Below, in pieces: positions 46,871-54,958 of a DNA stretch of 55,018 nucleotides. Source of the stretch: a virus. Made by a program: the position numbers and the translations under genes. The stretch is from the IMG/VR virus record IMGVR_UViG_3300006903_000014, positions 1 through 55,018 of that record, one strand, 5' to 3'. The notes below the pieces were generated by a model. The model had not been told where the DNA came from. It saw only the letters and a program-made list of their open reading frames with translations, and made no database searches. Every line of letters starts with the position of its first letter. Position 1 is the first letter of the stretch.

Positions 46871-47938
46871 CTAGGCCAGCGCGTCCGTGCTCTTCTGGTT
46901 GACCATCTCCATGGTGACGGCCTCCTGGTAGGTGGCCGGGAAGCCCGTCGGCACGGCCGTCCTGCGGTGCGCCTCGAAGGACAGGTTGACCGGGATGCGG
47001 CCCGGCCCGCCCACGTTCGCGTCCCCGCCGCTGAACTGCACGTCCGGGAAGTACAGCGTGATGGAGAAGTTGGTCGTGCCGTTCGCGATCGGCCCGGTGA
47101 AGGTGACGGTCATCTTCTTGCGGGCCTTCGAGAGCATGGCGGAGAGCAGCGCGTCGTTGCCGCCGGTCCCGTCGAAGTACTTCGAGAAGGCGATCTTGCC
47201 CGTGACCATGGTGAAGCCGTCCTGGATGGGCTCGTCGATCAGGTAGCCGTAACGGGTGGTGACGTCGTCCGTCGGGTAGCTGTTGTCCAGCGAGACCTCG
47301 AACTCCGAGAGGTAGACCAGGTCCGCGTTGGCGAGCGCGCCACCGTCGTGGGCGTTGATCTTGACCACCATCTGGGAGAACAGGGCGAAGTCCCGGTTGG
47401 AGGGCATCGTGATGTTGGCGACGGTGGCGTTGGTGTTCGTGCCGGCGCCCGTGTTGATGTTGAGCCCCTGCGGGATCATGGGGAACTTCGCGCGCAGGCG
47501 CGTCCCGTTCTTGATGCTCAGGTTGAAGCCGCCGACCTTCGCGGTCGTATACTCCCAGACGCCGACCTGCTTGTTGAAGACCAGCGTCCCGTGCAGCCCC
47601 TCCTTGTCGTCGTTGATCTTGAAGACGTGCTTGTACGCGTTGTCGCTCGCGACCTGCGAGGGCGCGCCGGCCGTCCCCATCGCCATCGCGAAGAACCGTT
47701 CGATCCCCTCGTAGCGCACATCCATCTCGACGTCGCCCGAGTGGAACTCGTTGCCCTTGTCCCCGAACAGCTTCGACGCTCGCCCGGTGAGCGAGACGTC
47801 GGGGATGAACTGCGAGTCGGGCGTGAGCCCCTCGGTGACGTACTCGAATCCGTCGTTGGCCCCGGCCGCGACGGGCGTGCCCCACGTCGTCGACTTCTTG
47901 AACCCACCGATCGCGCGGAAGCCCTTGCCGTAAGCCAT
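46871..47938 (-). CDS. Major tail tube protein
   Basis: 355 residues of mostly beta structure (RAIGGFKKSTTWGTPVAAGA; SGDVEMDVRYEGIERFFAMA; VGGFNLSIKNGTRLRAKFPM), with two similar halves. Position just before the chaperone and tape measure genes, and a following hairpin, both fit the tube protein. ATG start, followed by MAYGKGFRAIGG. Confidence 0.7.
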   Translation of the reverse strand: MAYGKGFRAIGGFKKSTTWGTPVAAGANDGFEYVTEGLTPDSQFIPDVSLTGRASKLFGDKGNEFHSGDVEMDVRYEGIERFFAMAMGTAGAPSQVASDNAYKHVFKINDDKEGLHGTLVFNKQVGVWEYTTAKVGGFNLSIKNGTRLRAKFPMIPQGLNINTGAGTNTNATVANITMPSNRDFALFSQMVVKINAHDGGALANADLVYLSEFEVSLDNSYPTDDVTTRYGYLIDEPIQDGFTMVTGKIAFSKYFDGTGGNDALLSAMLSKARKKMTVTFTGPIANGTTNFSITLYFPDVQFSGGDANVGGPGRIPVNLSFEAHRRTAVPTGFPATYQEAVTMEMVNQKSTDALA

Positions 47939-47941
47939 GGC

Positions 47942-48172
47942 CTACTCCCTCCTTCGGCGCGCCGGCACATCGGCCTCGGGCGCCCTGTCGACCGTCTCGA
48001 TCACGGGCCCGCCGTCCGGGATCTTGACCAGCCCGGACGCGAGCATCTTCTCGGCCCACTCGGGCTCGACCTCATTGACGCCGCGCTCGAGCTGGATGCC
48101 CGAGGGCGGATGATACGTGCCCTGCCCGGCCGAAGCCGGGTCCACCGCGGGCCCTGGATATTCGACCTTCAC
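47942..48172 (-). CDS. Small hypothetical structural-side protein, 76 aa
   Basis: KVEYPGPAVDPASAGQGTYH, LERGVNEVEPEWAEKMLASG and a basic end. Such small proteins often sit between neck and tube genes. No family recognised. Confidence 0.5.
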   Translation of the reverse strand: MKVEYPGPAVDPASAGQGTYHPPSGIQLERGVNEVEPEWAEKMLASGLVKIPDGGPVIETVDRAPEADVPARRRRE

Positions 48173-48840
48173 GGCGTCCTCCCTCGGAGAGCGAACGGGT
48201 AGTTGTCGGGACCCCAGGCGAACGGGGGCCCCAGCTCCGCGAGAGCGTCGCCCTCCGCGACCGTCTCGAGGCCGCCGGCTTCGAAGTGCGCGCGCCAGGC
48301 CGCCGGGTCCATGCAGAGGTAATGATTGCGCGGACCGGCCGAAATGCCAAGCCGGAAGTGGGGCGGCGTGGACGGCACCGTCGCCAGGATCATGTGCCGC
48401 GCGACCCGCCCCAGCTCGGCGAGCACGCGCGGCTGGAGCTCAAGGGGCAGGTGCTCCACGATGTCGAGCGCCACGACGACCTCGAAGGCGCCGTCCACGA
48501 ACGGCAGCGCGCAGGCGTCGGCGACAGCGCCGGCCCGCGTCCGGAAGTCCTCCCCGAGGTCCACCCCGACGGCGCGCAGCCCCCGGTCCCTCAGCTCCTC
48601 GACCAGGATCCCCCGGCCGCAGCCGAGGTCCAGCACGCGCCAGTCCGGCGGCAGGTCCTGGCCCCGGAGCAGCAGCTTGCGCAGCGCCAGGCAGACGCCG
48701 ACGGCGCTCCTGCGCCAGCGGTCCCTGTTGTCCCAGTGGCCGGGGCCGCCGTAGCCGCTCTCGAATCCTACGTCCTCGCCGAGGTTGTAGCGGGGGCCGT
48801 ACCTGGTGCGCAGGTCGGCCCTCAGCTCCTCGGGGGTCAA
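48169..48840 (-). CDS. SAM-dependent methyltransferase within the structural operon
   Basis: VLDLGCGRG (residues 69-77), VGVDLGEDF (91-99) and VVVALDIVEHLP are motifs I, II and post-II of class I methyltransferases. The N-terminus has LGEDVGFESGYGGPGHWDNR. TTG start overlaps the stop of the glycosyltransferase gene (TTGA). Probably methylates a sugar, lipid or protein substrate linked to the glycosyltransferase product. Confidence 0.75.
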   Translation of the reverse strand: MTPEELRADLRTRYGPRYNLGEDVGFESGYGGPGHWDNRDRWRRSAVGVCLALRKLLLRGQDLPPDWRVLDLGCGRGILVEELRDRGLRAVGVDLGEDFRTRAGAVADACALPFVDGAFEVVVALDIVEHLPLELQPRVLAELGRVARHMILATVPSTPPHFRLGISAGPRNHYLCMDPAAWRAHFEAGGLETVAEGDALAELGPPFAWGPDNYPFALRGRTP

Positions 48841-50009
48841 TTGGGCTGCCCCGCCGGCCCACCAGGCGCCTCGCTGGCGTGAGCGCCGGCCGGATGCCAG
48901 GGATGGATGCCCGCGGGGCCGTTCTGCGCGTCCCTGGGGGCGCCCAGCGCCTCGGTGGGCTCGGCGCCCGGGAATGTTCCACGTGGAACGTCCTGCCCGG
49001 CGGCCGCCTCGATCGCCCGGAGCAGCCCCTCCGCCGAGGCGCCCCAGGTCATCGAGCGGGCCCGGTGGACGCCCATGAGCCGGCGTGCCTCCAGGTCCGG
49101 GGAGCCGAACCCGGCCCGCGCGGTCCGCAGGCTGTCGGCCAGGTCGGCGATGCTGGCGACCTCGAGCCGGTAGGCCGCGTCCCCGTATCGGATCGAGACG
49201 ACGTCCCGCGTCGGCACGACGATCCCGTGGGAGTCGTCGAGGAAGTCCGCGTGGCCGCCGGTCAGCGGCGAGACGACCAGGCACCCCGCTGCCATCGCCT
49301 CGAGCGCCGGCAGGCCGAAGCCCTCGCCGTAGGACGTCGAGACGAACACGTCCGCCGAGGCGTAGAGCGCCAGCATGTCCGCCGGCTCCAGGTCGCGCCC
49401 GTCCACGAGCACGTGGTCCTGGCCGTTCATCCCCCGCACGATCCTGTCGGCCGGGTCCGTGGCGATGGTCTTCACGTAGAGCTGGGGCGGGTCCACCGCG
49501 CCCTCGAAGGCGCGCGCCCACGCCGGCGCCAGCCGGTCCCAGCCCTTGCGCTCGATCGGCGAGCCGACCCACAGGAATCGTCGCCTCGGCCCCGTCCCGG
49601 CCGCCATCGCGATGGTGCGCCGCGAGTAGTCTGTCGAGAGGAAGGACTCATGCACGCCGAGCGGGACCACCTGCGCCTCGAGCCCGTGCGCGCGCCAGAC
49701 CTCGGCGCAGTACGTCGACGGGACCACGAGGCGATCCGCCCTCGAGATCGGGTCGAGCAGGGCAGGGGGTATGACCGGCGCCTCCCACATAGTGAACAGC
49801 ACGTTGATCTTGCCCGGGACGGGCGCGAACCAGTGGGGCGGACAGAAGTGAAGGTGCGCCCTCGGGTCCGACCCCGCGGCGCCCGCGTCCCTCAGCGCCG
49901 GCCCCACGCGGCGCCTGAGCGCGTCGTAGAGATTGAAGGCGGCCGAGAGGTAGCCGCGGGCGATCCCGAGCCCTGCCGGGAAGCGGTAGTGGCGCCACGC
50001 CAGCTTCAC
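48837..50009 (-). CDS. GT4-type glycosyltransferase within the structural operon
   Basis: GT-B fold: the C-terminal domain has FLWVGSPIERKGWDRL, LYASADVFVSTSYGEGFGLP and ALEAMAAGCLVVSPLTGGHA, the usual donor-sugar site with its E-x7-E. The N-terminal domain binds the acceptor. A disordered Pro/Gly tail follows. Encoded between tail-terminator-type and tail-tube genes, it may glycosylate virion proteins. GTG start in GTGA. Confidence 0.8.
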   Translation of the reverse strand: MKLAWRHYRFPAGLGIARGYLSAAFNLYDALRRRVGPALRDAGAAGSDPRAHLHFCPPHWFAPVPGKINVLFTMWEAPVIPPALLDPISRADRLVVPSTYCAEVWRAHGLEAQVVPLGVHESFLSTDYSRRTIAMAAGTGPRRRFLWVGSPIERKGWDRLAPAWARAFEGAVDPPQLYVKTIATDPADRIVRGMNGQDHVLVDGRDLEPADMLALYASADVFVSTSYGEGFGLPALEAMAAGCLVVSPLTGGHADFLDDSHGIVVPTRDVVSIRYGDAAYRLEVASIADLADSLRTARAGFGSPDLEARRLMGVHRARSMTWGASAEGLLRAIEAAAGQDVPRGTFPGAEPTEALGAPRDAQNGPAGIHPWHPAGAHASEAPGGPAGQPN

Positions 50010-50266
50010 CTGTCGTCCCTCCTGGCGCGCGCGACCCGCAGCCGCTCCGTCGCCACGCGCGCGCGGGCCCTGAACGATGCGCCCAGGGCGGCGAACGCGT
50101 CGTTGTCCCCGGCGACCTGCGCCACCTGGAGCGCGTCGGCGTGCAGGGCGCCCACCTCAGCCTCGAGTCGCTCCAGCCTCTGCTCGAGGGCGGCGACCCG
50201 CTCGCGGAGCGCGACGACCTCCGCCCACGCCTTTGACTCCTTGGCCAGGCTCTCCATCGCGCTCAC
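50006..50266 (-). CDS. Coiled-coil protein, 86 aa
   Basis: ALRERVAALEQRLERLEAEV is a textbook coiled coil; the C-terminus is basic (ERLRVARARRDDR). Possibly a scaffold or adaptor near the neck. GTG start in GTGA. Confidence 0.55.
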   Translation of the reverse strand: MSAMESLAKESKAWAEVVALRERVAALEQRLERLEAEVGALHADALQVAQVAGDNDAFAALGASFRARARVATERLRVARARRDDR

Positions 50267-50760
50267 GGCAGGTTCCTGTCGTAGCTGAACTCGACCACCA
50301 CGCGCATGAACACCAGGGCCCAGCCGTCCAGGTAGGTCCGCTCCGGGCCCAGCTCGGAGGTCGGGATCATCACGTTCTCGGCCAGGCCCCCGAGGGAGAC
50401 GTCCTGCCGGAGCGCGCGCTTGGCGTCCCGCAGGATGCGGTGCTGGACCGTGTTCCGGAGCGGGATGGAGGAGTCGGGATCGAACGGGTCCTCCACTCCC
50501 TGGTCTATCCTGACCAGGCCGGCGATGTCCACCGACATGTCCTCGCGCACGATGAAGCTGGGCTCTTCCACGGCCTCCATGTCGTCCGGCACCATCACGA
50601 AGTAGGCCGCGTACTGGCGCGCGATGACCTTGTCCGAGAACTCGAAATAGCGGGCCACCTTCTCCGGCGTGTACCAGTAGGTGGCGCCACCGTCGGCGAC
50701 GATCCCCGCCAGCTTGGCCTGCAGCGCCACCATGATCTGCTCGGCGATGGACTCGGCCAT
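50263..50760 (-). CDS. Tail terminator-like protein, 165 aa
   Basis: MAESIAEQIMVALQAKLAGI opens with a helix. Strands follow (YAAYFVMVPDDMEAVEEPSF; LGPERTYLDGWALVFMRVVV), the order seen in tail terminator and minor tail U-type proteins. It is placed correctly after the tail completion gene. Call by position and general fold. Confidence 0.5.
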   Translation of the reverse strand: MAESIAEQIMVALQAKLAGIVADGGATYWYTPEKVARYFEFSDKVIARQYAAYFVMVPDDMEAVEEPSFIVREDMSVDIAGLVRIDQGVEDPFDPDSSIPLRNTVQHRILRDAKRALRQDVSLGGLAENVMIPTSELGPERTYLDGWALVFMRVVVEFSYDRNLP

Positions 50761-50761
50761 C

Positions 50762-51277
50762 TCAGCGCCCCTCGAGCAGGCGCTCGCCCAGGGCCGCGAC
50801 CTCGCTGGCGACCCGCGGGCCGGCCCACCTCGCCGCGGCCTGCACCTCGGGCTCGAGCGCGACCGTCCTGGTGATCGGGCTGCCGGGGTGGCGGACGGCC
50901 CTCGCGAACACGAGGCGGCCGCCGACCTGGAATACGAGGCGCCCGGCGACTGATCCGCCGCGCGGCTTGATGGCGTGCGGCTTCGTGTGCCCGCCGCCCT
51001 CGATCAGCGCCGCCATCCCGATCGCCTGCAGCCCGCCCACGTACGCGTCGGCCGAGGCGTCGTAGGTGGGCTTGATGTTCTTGATGATCAGGGGCGGGAT
51101 GCCGGTGCCGCGGGTCTTGGTCAGCCAGATGCGGCGGCCGGCGCCGCGCCAGCGATAGCGGGTCATCGCCCCGCGGCGCGCCATCTTCAGCGCCTCCGAG
51201 AGGACGGGGTTGATCGCCCGGCCGCGCTCGCGCGCCATGGTCCTGAGCCGCTCCGCCGCCGTCTCCGCGTCGATCAC
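50762..51277 (-). CDS. HK97 gp10-like tail completion protein
   Basis: N-terminal helices (ETAAERLRTMARERGRAINP) are followed by a basic beta region (IPPLIIKNIKPTYDASADAY; GHTKPHAIKPRGGSVAGRLV), the usual shape of gp10-type joining proteins. GTG start in GTGA. Position between connector and terminator genes supports it. Confidence 0.55.
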   Translation of the reverse strand: MIDAETAAERLRTMARERGRAINPVLSEALKMARRGAMTRYRWRGAGRRIWLTKTRGTGIPPLIIKNIKPTYDASADAYVGGLQAIGMAALIEGGGHTKPHAIKPRGGSVAGRLVFQVGGRLVFARAVRHPGSPITRTVALEPEVQAAARWAGPRVASEVAALGERLLEGR

Positions 51278-51918
51278 TCGTCCCTCTCCCCAGTGCTGCT
51301 CGGGAACTCGCGCCGGAACGGGCGCAGCATCCGGAGCATCCTGTCGTTCAGGTCCGGCAGCGCCACGCGCGAGAAGTTGCCCGCCGCGTCGGTCTGGCTC
51401 AGGATGTCGAACTGCTGCCGCTTGAAGGCGCTGTAGGCGATCGCGGCCTGCAGCAGGCAGACGTCCTTCAGGTCCTGCGGCACCGAGGCGGTGTCCGCAT
51501 AGCCCGCCTGGTAGGTCACGCGCACCGCCCGGAAGCCGCGCAGCCACGCCCACGGGCTCGGCCCCCTAACGCGGAGCAGCCGCGCGCGCTTCTTCTGGAG
51601 GATGTAGTCCGTGTTCACCGTGAGCAGCGTCCCTGCCGCGGCGTAGCTTCGAAAGAGGTCCTCGCGGATCTCGGTGATCGAGATGACCGGCCAGTCGATC
51701 AGCAGCAGCTCGGTGTCGTAGGCGCGGAAGGTGTGGAACTCGACGAGGTCCGAGGTCCTCTTGACGATCTGCCTCTTGAGGTGGGTCTCCACCTGGAGCG
51801 AGACCCCGTTGCAGATGTCCTTGATGGCGTCGTCGGCGCCGGTCCCGCTCTTCACGTCGAGCTTGCGCTTCAGCTCGATGTCTGTGATCAGCGCGTAGTT
51901 GGAGAGCGTGACCGGCAC
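51274..51918 (-). CDS. Head-tail connector protein (gp6/gp15-like)
   Basis: YALITDIELKRKLDVKSGTG, DDAIKDICNGVSLQVETHLK, IDWPVISITEIRED and VRVTYQAGYADTASVPQDLK form the recognisable helical-bundle connector pattern, with a long C-terminal helix. It forms the ring below the portal. GTG start. Confidence 0.75.
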   Translation of the reverse strand: MPVTLSNYALITDIELKRKLDVKSGTGADDAIKDICNGVSLQVETHLKRQIVKRTSDLVEFHTFRAYDTELLLIDWPVISITEIREDLFRSYAAAGTLLTVNTDYILQKKRARLLRVRGPSPWAWLRGFRAVRVTYQAGYADTASVPQDLKDVCLLQAAIAYSAFKRQQFDILSQTDAAGNFSRVALPDLNDRMLRMLRPFRREFPSSTGERDE

Positions 51919-51924
51919 CGGGTC

Positions 51925-52203
51925 CTACCCCTGGATGGCGCCGCGCGCGCGCTTCGCGGCCGAGGCGGCGGCCCGCTCGCTGGCCGGCCTCTTGCCGACG
52001 GCTGAGGCGCTTGTGCCGACCTCGGGCGCGATGGTCTGGTTGACGACGTCCGGCGGCATGACCGTGCCCGGCGCCGGCGTGGCGAAGCCCTGCTTGTAGG
52101 CGTTCACCGCCGCCGTGAAGGACATCTCGACGACGACGCCGGTCTCTCGGCCCATCGTCCGGATCATCTTCATGGTCCTGCCTTTCGTGTCTCGCTGGTT
52201 CAT
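51925..52203 (-). CDS. Small hypothetical protein, 92 aa (start possibly 52173)
   Basis: GVVVEMSFTAAVNAYKQGFA, then a Pro/Ala/Lys-rich tail (KRPASERAAASAAKRARGAI). Two ATGs have plausible ribosome sites. Lies between connector and decoration-type genes. Function unknown. Confidence 0.5.
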   Translation of the reverse strand: MNQRDTKGRTMKMIRTMGRETGVVVEMSFTAAVNAYKQGFATPAPGTVMPPDVVNQTIAPEVGTSASAVGKRPASERAAASAAKRARGAIQG

Positions 52204-52258
52204 TCGTCCTGCGCTCCTCTCTCTCCCGCCGCCCCGCGCCGCGCGGAGCGGGCGCCCG

Positions 52259-52690
52259 TCAGCGGATGTAGACGTAGCAGACGCCCTGCTTCGACGCGCC
52301 CGCGTTCGTCACATGGATCGTGAGCTTGTCGTTTGCCACGACCCCGAGGGACGTCGCGAGCACCTGCTCGACGACCGTCCCCGATCGGTTCTGTCCCGCG
52401 CCCATCAGCACGTCGGTCGTGTCGTCGTCGTTGACGACGATGTCGTAGAGATTCGTGGGCGCCGTCCCGCCGCCGGACGGGACGGTGACCAGGCGCTCGA
52501 GCGCGCCGTCATAGGTGAACGTAGTGGCGCCGTCCGCCGCGCCAGCGCCGTCCGACGTCCACGAGAAGGTGACCTTCTTCACGGAGCCGGCGCGCTCTTC
52601 GGTCACGACGACCGTGCCGGCCGCGAGCGCGAACGCCGCGGCCCCGAGCGTCAGGGCCGCGGTCATGGTTGCCGTCAGGAGCTTGGGCAT
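52259..52690 (-). CDS. Head accessory-like protein with an apparent signal peptide, 143 aa
   Basis: The first 23 residues (MPKLLTATMTAALTLGAAAF ALA) look like a Sec signal with an AxA cut site. The rest (VKKVTFSWTSDGAGAADGAT; APTNLYDIVVNDDDTTDVLM; VTNAGASKQGVCYVYIR) matches a beta-rich family often found next to phage capsid genes. A signal on a virion-type protein is odd. Either the hydrophobic start is structural or the protein is exported. Confidence 0.55.
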   Translation of the reverse strand: MPKLLTATMTAALTLGAAAFALAAGTVVVTEERAGSVKKVTFSWTSDGAGAADGATTFTYDGALERLVTVPSGGGTAPTNLYDIVVNDDDTTDVLMGAGQNRSGTVVEQVLATSLGVVANDKLTIHVTNAGASKQGVCYVYIR

Positions 52691-52694
52691 CGGC

Positions 52695-53153
52695 CTAGGG
52701 TTCCTTCGCCCAGGTGCCGACGACGGACTCGATCGCCCATTCCGCGCCGGTGCAGACCAGCGTGATCTGGTCGTAGACCCGGTCCGTCGCGCCGGTGTTG
52801 ATGATCCCCTTGCCGGCGACGGCCGTCAGGCCGTTCCCCTGGATGACGTCGGTCCCGTTGGGGCTGATCTTCAGGCCGGTGCCCGCCGAGGGCGTCCCGC
52901 ACATGAAGGTGTACCAGACCCCCTTCAGCGCGGCCACGGCCGCCGGCAGCGTGAAGACGGCGTCGACGGCCCCGATGAAGAGCTGGCCGCTCATGGCCCT
53001 GGTCAGGGCGCCCCCCGCGTGGGGGTTCGTCGTCGGCTGCTGGGATCCCTGCGTGGTGACCACCAGGTTGTCGCCGTCGATGTCCTGGATGTTGTTTGCG
53101 CCCGCGTAGAACCGGAGGACGTTCCCGATCCAGCGAGAGCTGAGGTTCGCCAT
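52695..53153 (-). CDS. Putative capsid decoration or head protein, 152 aa
   Basis: Beta-rich, Gly/Thr-rich sequence (RFYAGANNIQDIDGDNLVVT; FTLPAAVAALKGVWYTFMCG). It begins MANLSSRWIGNVLRF and ends in WAIESVVGTWAKEP. Position between the capsid and connector genes suggests a head component. Confidence 0.5.
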   Translation of the reverse strand: MANLSSRWIGNVLRFYAGANNIQDIDGDNLVVTTQGSQQPTTNPHAGGALTRAMSGQLFIGAVDAVFTLPAAVAALKGVWYTFMCGTPSAGTGLKISPNGTDVIQGNGLTAVAGKGIINTGATDRVYDQITLVCTGAEWAIESVVGTWAKEP

Positions 53154-53211
53154 CGGCCGACCGCCTTTCCCCTCCCTATCCCGGCCGCGTCATTGCGGCC
53201 TCGGGTTCAGA

Positions 53212-53245
53212 CCCCGCGCGCCCGGGAAGTCAAGGGCGCGCGGGG
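53212..53245. terminator. 12-bp perfect hairpin downstream of a head gene
   Basis: CCCCGCGCGCCC (53212-53223) pairs exactly with 53234-53245 over a 10-base loop, in the 108-base gap between two head genes. Likely an RNA hairpin that tunes or ends transcription; no T-run. Confidence 0.55.
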
Positions 53246-53261
53246 CGTCCGTCGGCAGATC

Positions 53262-53729
53262 CTAGTTGGCCTTCGCGTCGACGTCGAGCGGCTTGAAGCG
53301 CGGCCGGATGTAGACGCACGCCTCGGTGATGTTCGCCGCGTTGCTCGCGCCCGTGACGGCGCGCACGCAGTCGAAGCCGCCCGCGATGTCGAACGCGTCG
53401 ATGTCGAGCTGGAAGATGACGATCTTCTGCTTGACGGCGGCGCTCGTGGTGAAGTTGGCCGCGGCCGCCTGCTTGGTGAGCGGGGAGGCCGTGCCGGCGT
53501 CCTGGTTGACGTAGATCGGGCAGGCCGGGATGGCCTTGCCGCCGGCGCCCGCGACGTTCGTACACTGCTCGGGCGCGATCGCGATGGTGGCGGCGTTGCC
53601 CTGGTCGATGTGGACCACCAGGAACGCGGCCTCGGCGTTCTTCAGGCTGACCGCCTCCCCGTTGCGCCCCGCCGCGTCCGCGGCCGGCTTCAGCGTCTGC
53701 ACGGGGATCATGTCCTGCGGGATGAACAT
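53262..53729 (-). CDS. Head-associated protein next to capsid gene, 155 aa
   Basis: The sequence MFIPQDMIPVQTLKPAADAA, AFLVVHIDQGNAATIAIAPE and VIFQLDIDAFDIAGGFDCVR is beta-rich and resembles small proteins encoded right after major capsid genes. ATG behind AAGGAGAAG. Decoration or head-stabilising role inferred from position. Confidence 0.55.
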   Translation of the reverse strand: MFIPQDMIPVQTLKPAADAAGRNGEAVSLKNAEAAFLVVHIDQGNAATIAIAPEQCTNVAGAGGKAIPACPIYVNQDAGTASPLTKQAAAANFTTSAAVKQKIVIFQLDIDAFDIAGGFDCVRAVTGASNAANITEACVYIRPRFKPLDVDAKAN

Positions 53730-53749
53730 TGACTCTTCTCCTTGCTCTT

Positions 53750-53778
53750 CCGGGGGCCCGGCCTCACCGGACCCCCGG
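53750..53778. terminator. Hairpin after the major capsid gene
   Basis: CCGGGGGCCCGG (53750-53761) and CCGGACCCCCGG (53767-53778) pair at 11 of 12 positions around a five-base loop. It follows the capsid stop by about 25 bases and would partly insulate the highly expressed capsid message. Confidence 0.5.
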
Positions 53779-53803
53779 CTCACTCAAGAAAGGGCCCTGC
53801 GCC

Positions 53804-54958
53804 CTACGGCCTCGACGCCAGCAGGACGAACGGCGACAGGGTGTTCGTGCCGTTCTTCGGCGTGAGCGGCGCATTCCAGACCGGCTGACCGTCGATCCGG
53901 TACAGGAAGCGGAACACCTGCTCGTCGTTCAGGAAGCGGACGTGCATCGACACGGCGCTCTGGATCGCGCCCTTGTCGATGGTCAGGTACTGCGAGAGGT
54001 CCACGAGCTGAATGTCGCCCACGGTGCCGACCGTCGAGCAGTACTCCACGGGGATCACGGGCCGCCCGAACAGCGTGGCGTACGGCTGTCCGGAGACGCC
54101 CCCCGCGGGCAGGTAGACCGGCACGCCGCCGGTCCCGATCTTGAGCACCATCTGGTAGAGCTGGGGCTCGCAGTCCTGGTTGATGAGCCACACGGCGTTC
54201 TGCCGCGAGCGCGCCCACATGCGCGACCACATCTTGAGCACGTTCTCGAAGACGATCGTGCCCGTGGGCTGGCCCGACTCGGCCGACACCGTGACCACCG
54301 CGCCGCTGTTCAGGTAGCCGAGCGGCTGACCGGCGCCGCTGCCGTTGACGATCGCGTCCTCGCACCGGAACATCAGCTCCTCGGGCAGCGCCTCGTTGAC
54401 GATGCTCTCGAGGGCGGCCGCGTCGGCGAGCACCTCGTCGGTGCCGTAGACGAGACCGGTGATCTTGTGCAGCTGCAGCTCCATCTGGCGGAACTTCGGC
54501 TGGGAGGCGGTGAACGCCGCGGCCTCCGCCGTCCAGTAGGACAGCACGCCGCCCCAACGGGAACCGTCCACGCGCGAGGTCTCGTCGATGGCGTTGATCT
54601 TCAGGCCGTTCGAGCCCCCGCTGATGGGGACCCGGCGGACCCGGCTCATGATCTGGCCGGTCTCATACGTCTTCCGCAGGATCTCCGCGCTGAAGTCCTT
54701 GGTGACGAGGAACCCGCCGTCGGCCTGGATCAGCTCACCGAGCCCGGTCGCGGCCGCGCGCTTCGGGTCCGGGGCCTGCCAGACCAGCCGCGGGTCGACG
54801 TGCTGGTTGGGCATCGTCGCCCCGGCGACCGCCTGCAGGAACTCTCCGAAGCTGGAGAACCCGCCCTTGCCGTCTCCCGCCCCGGCCGCGAGCGCGGCCC
54901 TCTGGGACGCCGTGTGATCCGCCGGGCCGCGCGTCGGCTCGACGGTGCGCTCCAGCTC
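53804..54958 (-). CDS. Major capsid protein, HK97 fold, 5' end missing
   Basis: The protein shows the Phage_capsid pattern. An N-terminal linker is followed by LGELIQADGGFLVTKDFSAE, ILRKTYETGQIMSRVRRVPI, AAFTASQPKFRQMELQLHKI, a helix with LPEELMFRCEDAIVNGSGAG and C-terminal SVSMHVRFLNDEQVFRFLYR. About 384 residues are real. Beyond 54958 the frame reads the mirrored half of a perfect palindrome, so the apparent start at 55003 is artificial. The true start, and any protease or scaffold gene, lie outside. No protease-site call is possible. Confidence 0.9.
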   Translation of the reverse strand, partial: ELERTVEPTRGPADHTASQRAALAAGAGDGKGGFSSFGEFLQAVAGATMPNQHVDPRLVWQAPDPKRAAATGLGELIQADGGFLVTKDFSAEILRKTYETGQIMSRVRRVPISGGSNGLKINAIDETSRVDGSRWGGVLSYWTAEAAAFTASQPKFRQMELQLHKITGLVYGTDEVLADAAALESIVNEALPEELMFRCEDAIVNGSGAGQPLGYLNSGAVVTVSAESGQPTGTIVFENVLKMWSRMWARSRQNAVWLINQDCEPQLYQMVLKIGTGGVPVYLPAGGVSGQPYATLFGRPVIPVEYCSTVGTVGDIQLVDLSQYLTIDKGAIQSAVSMHVRFLNDEQVFRFLYRIDGQPVWNAPLTPKNGTNTLSPFVLLASRP

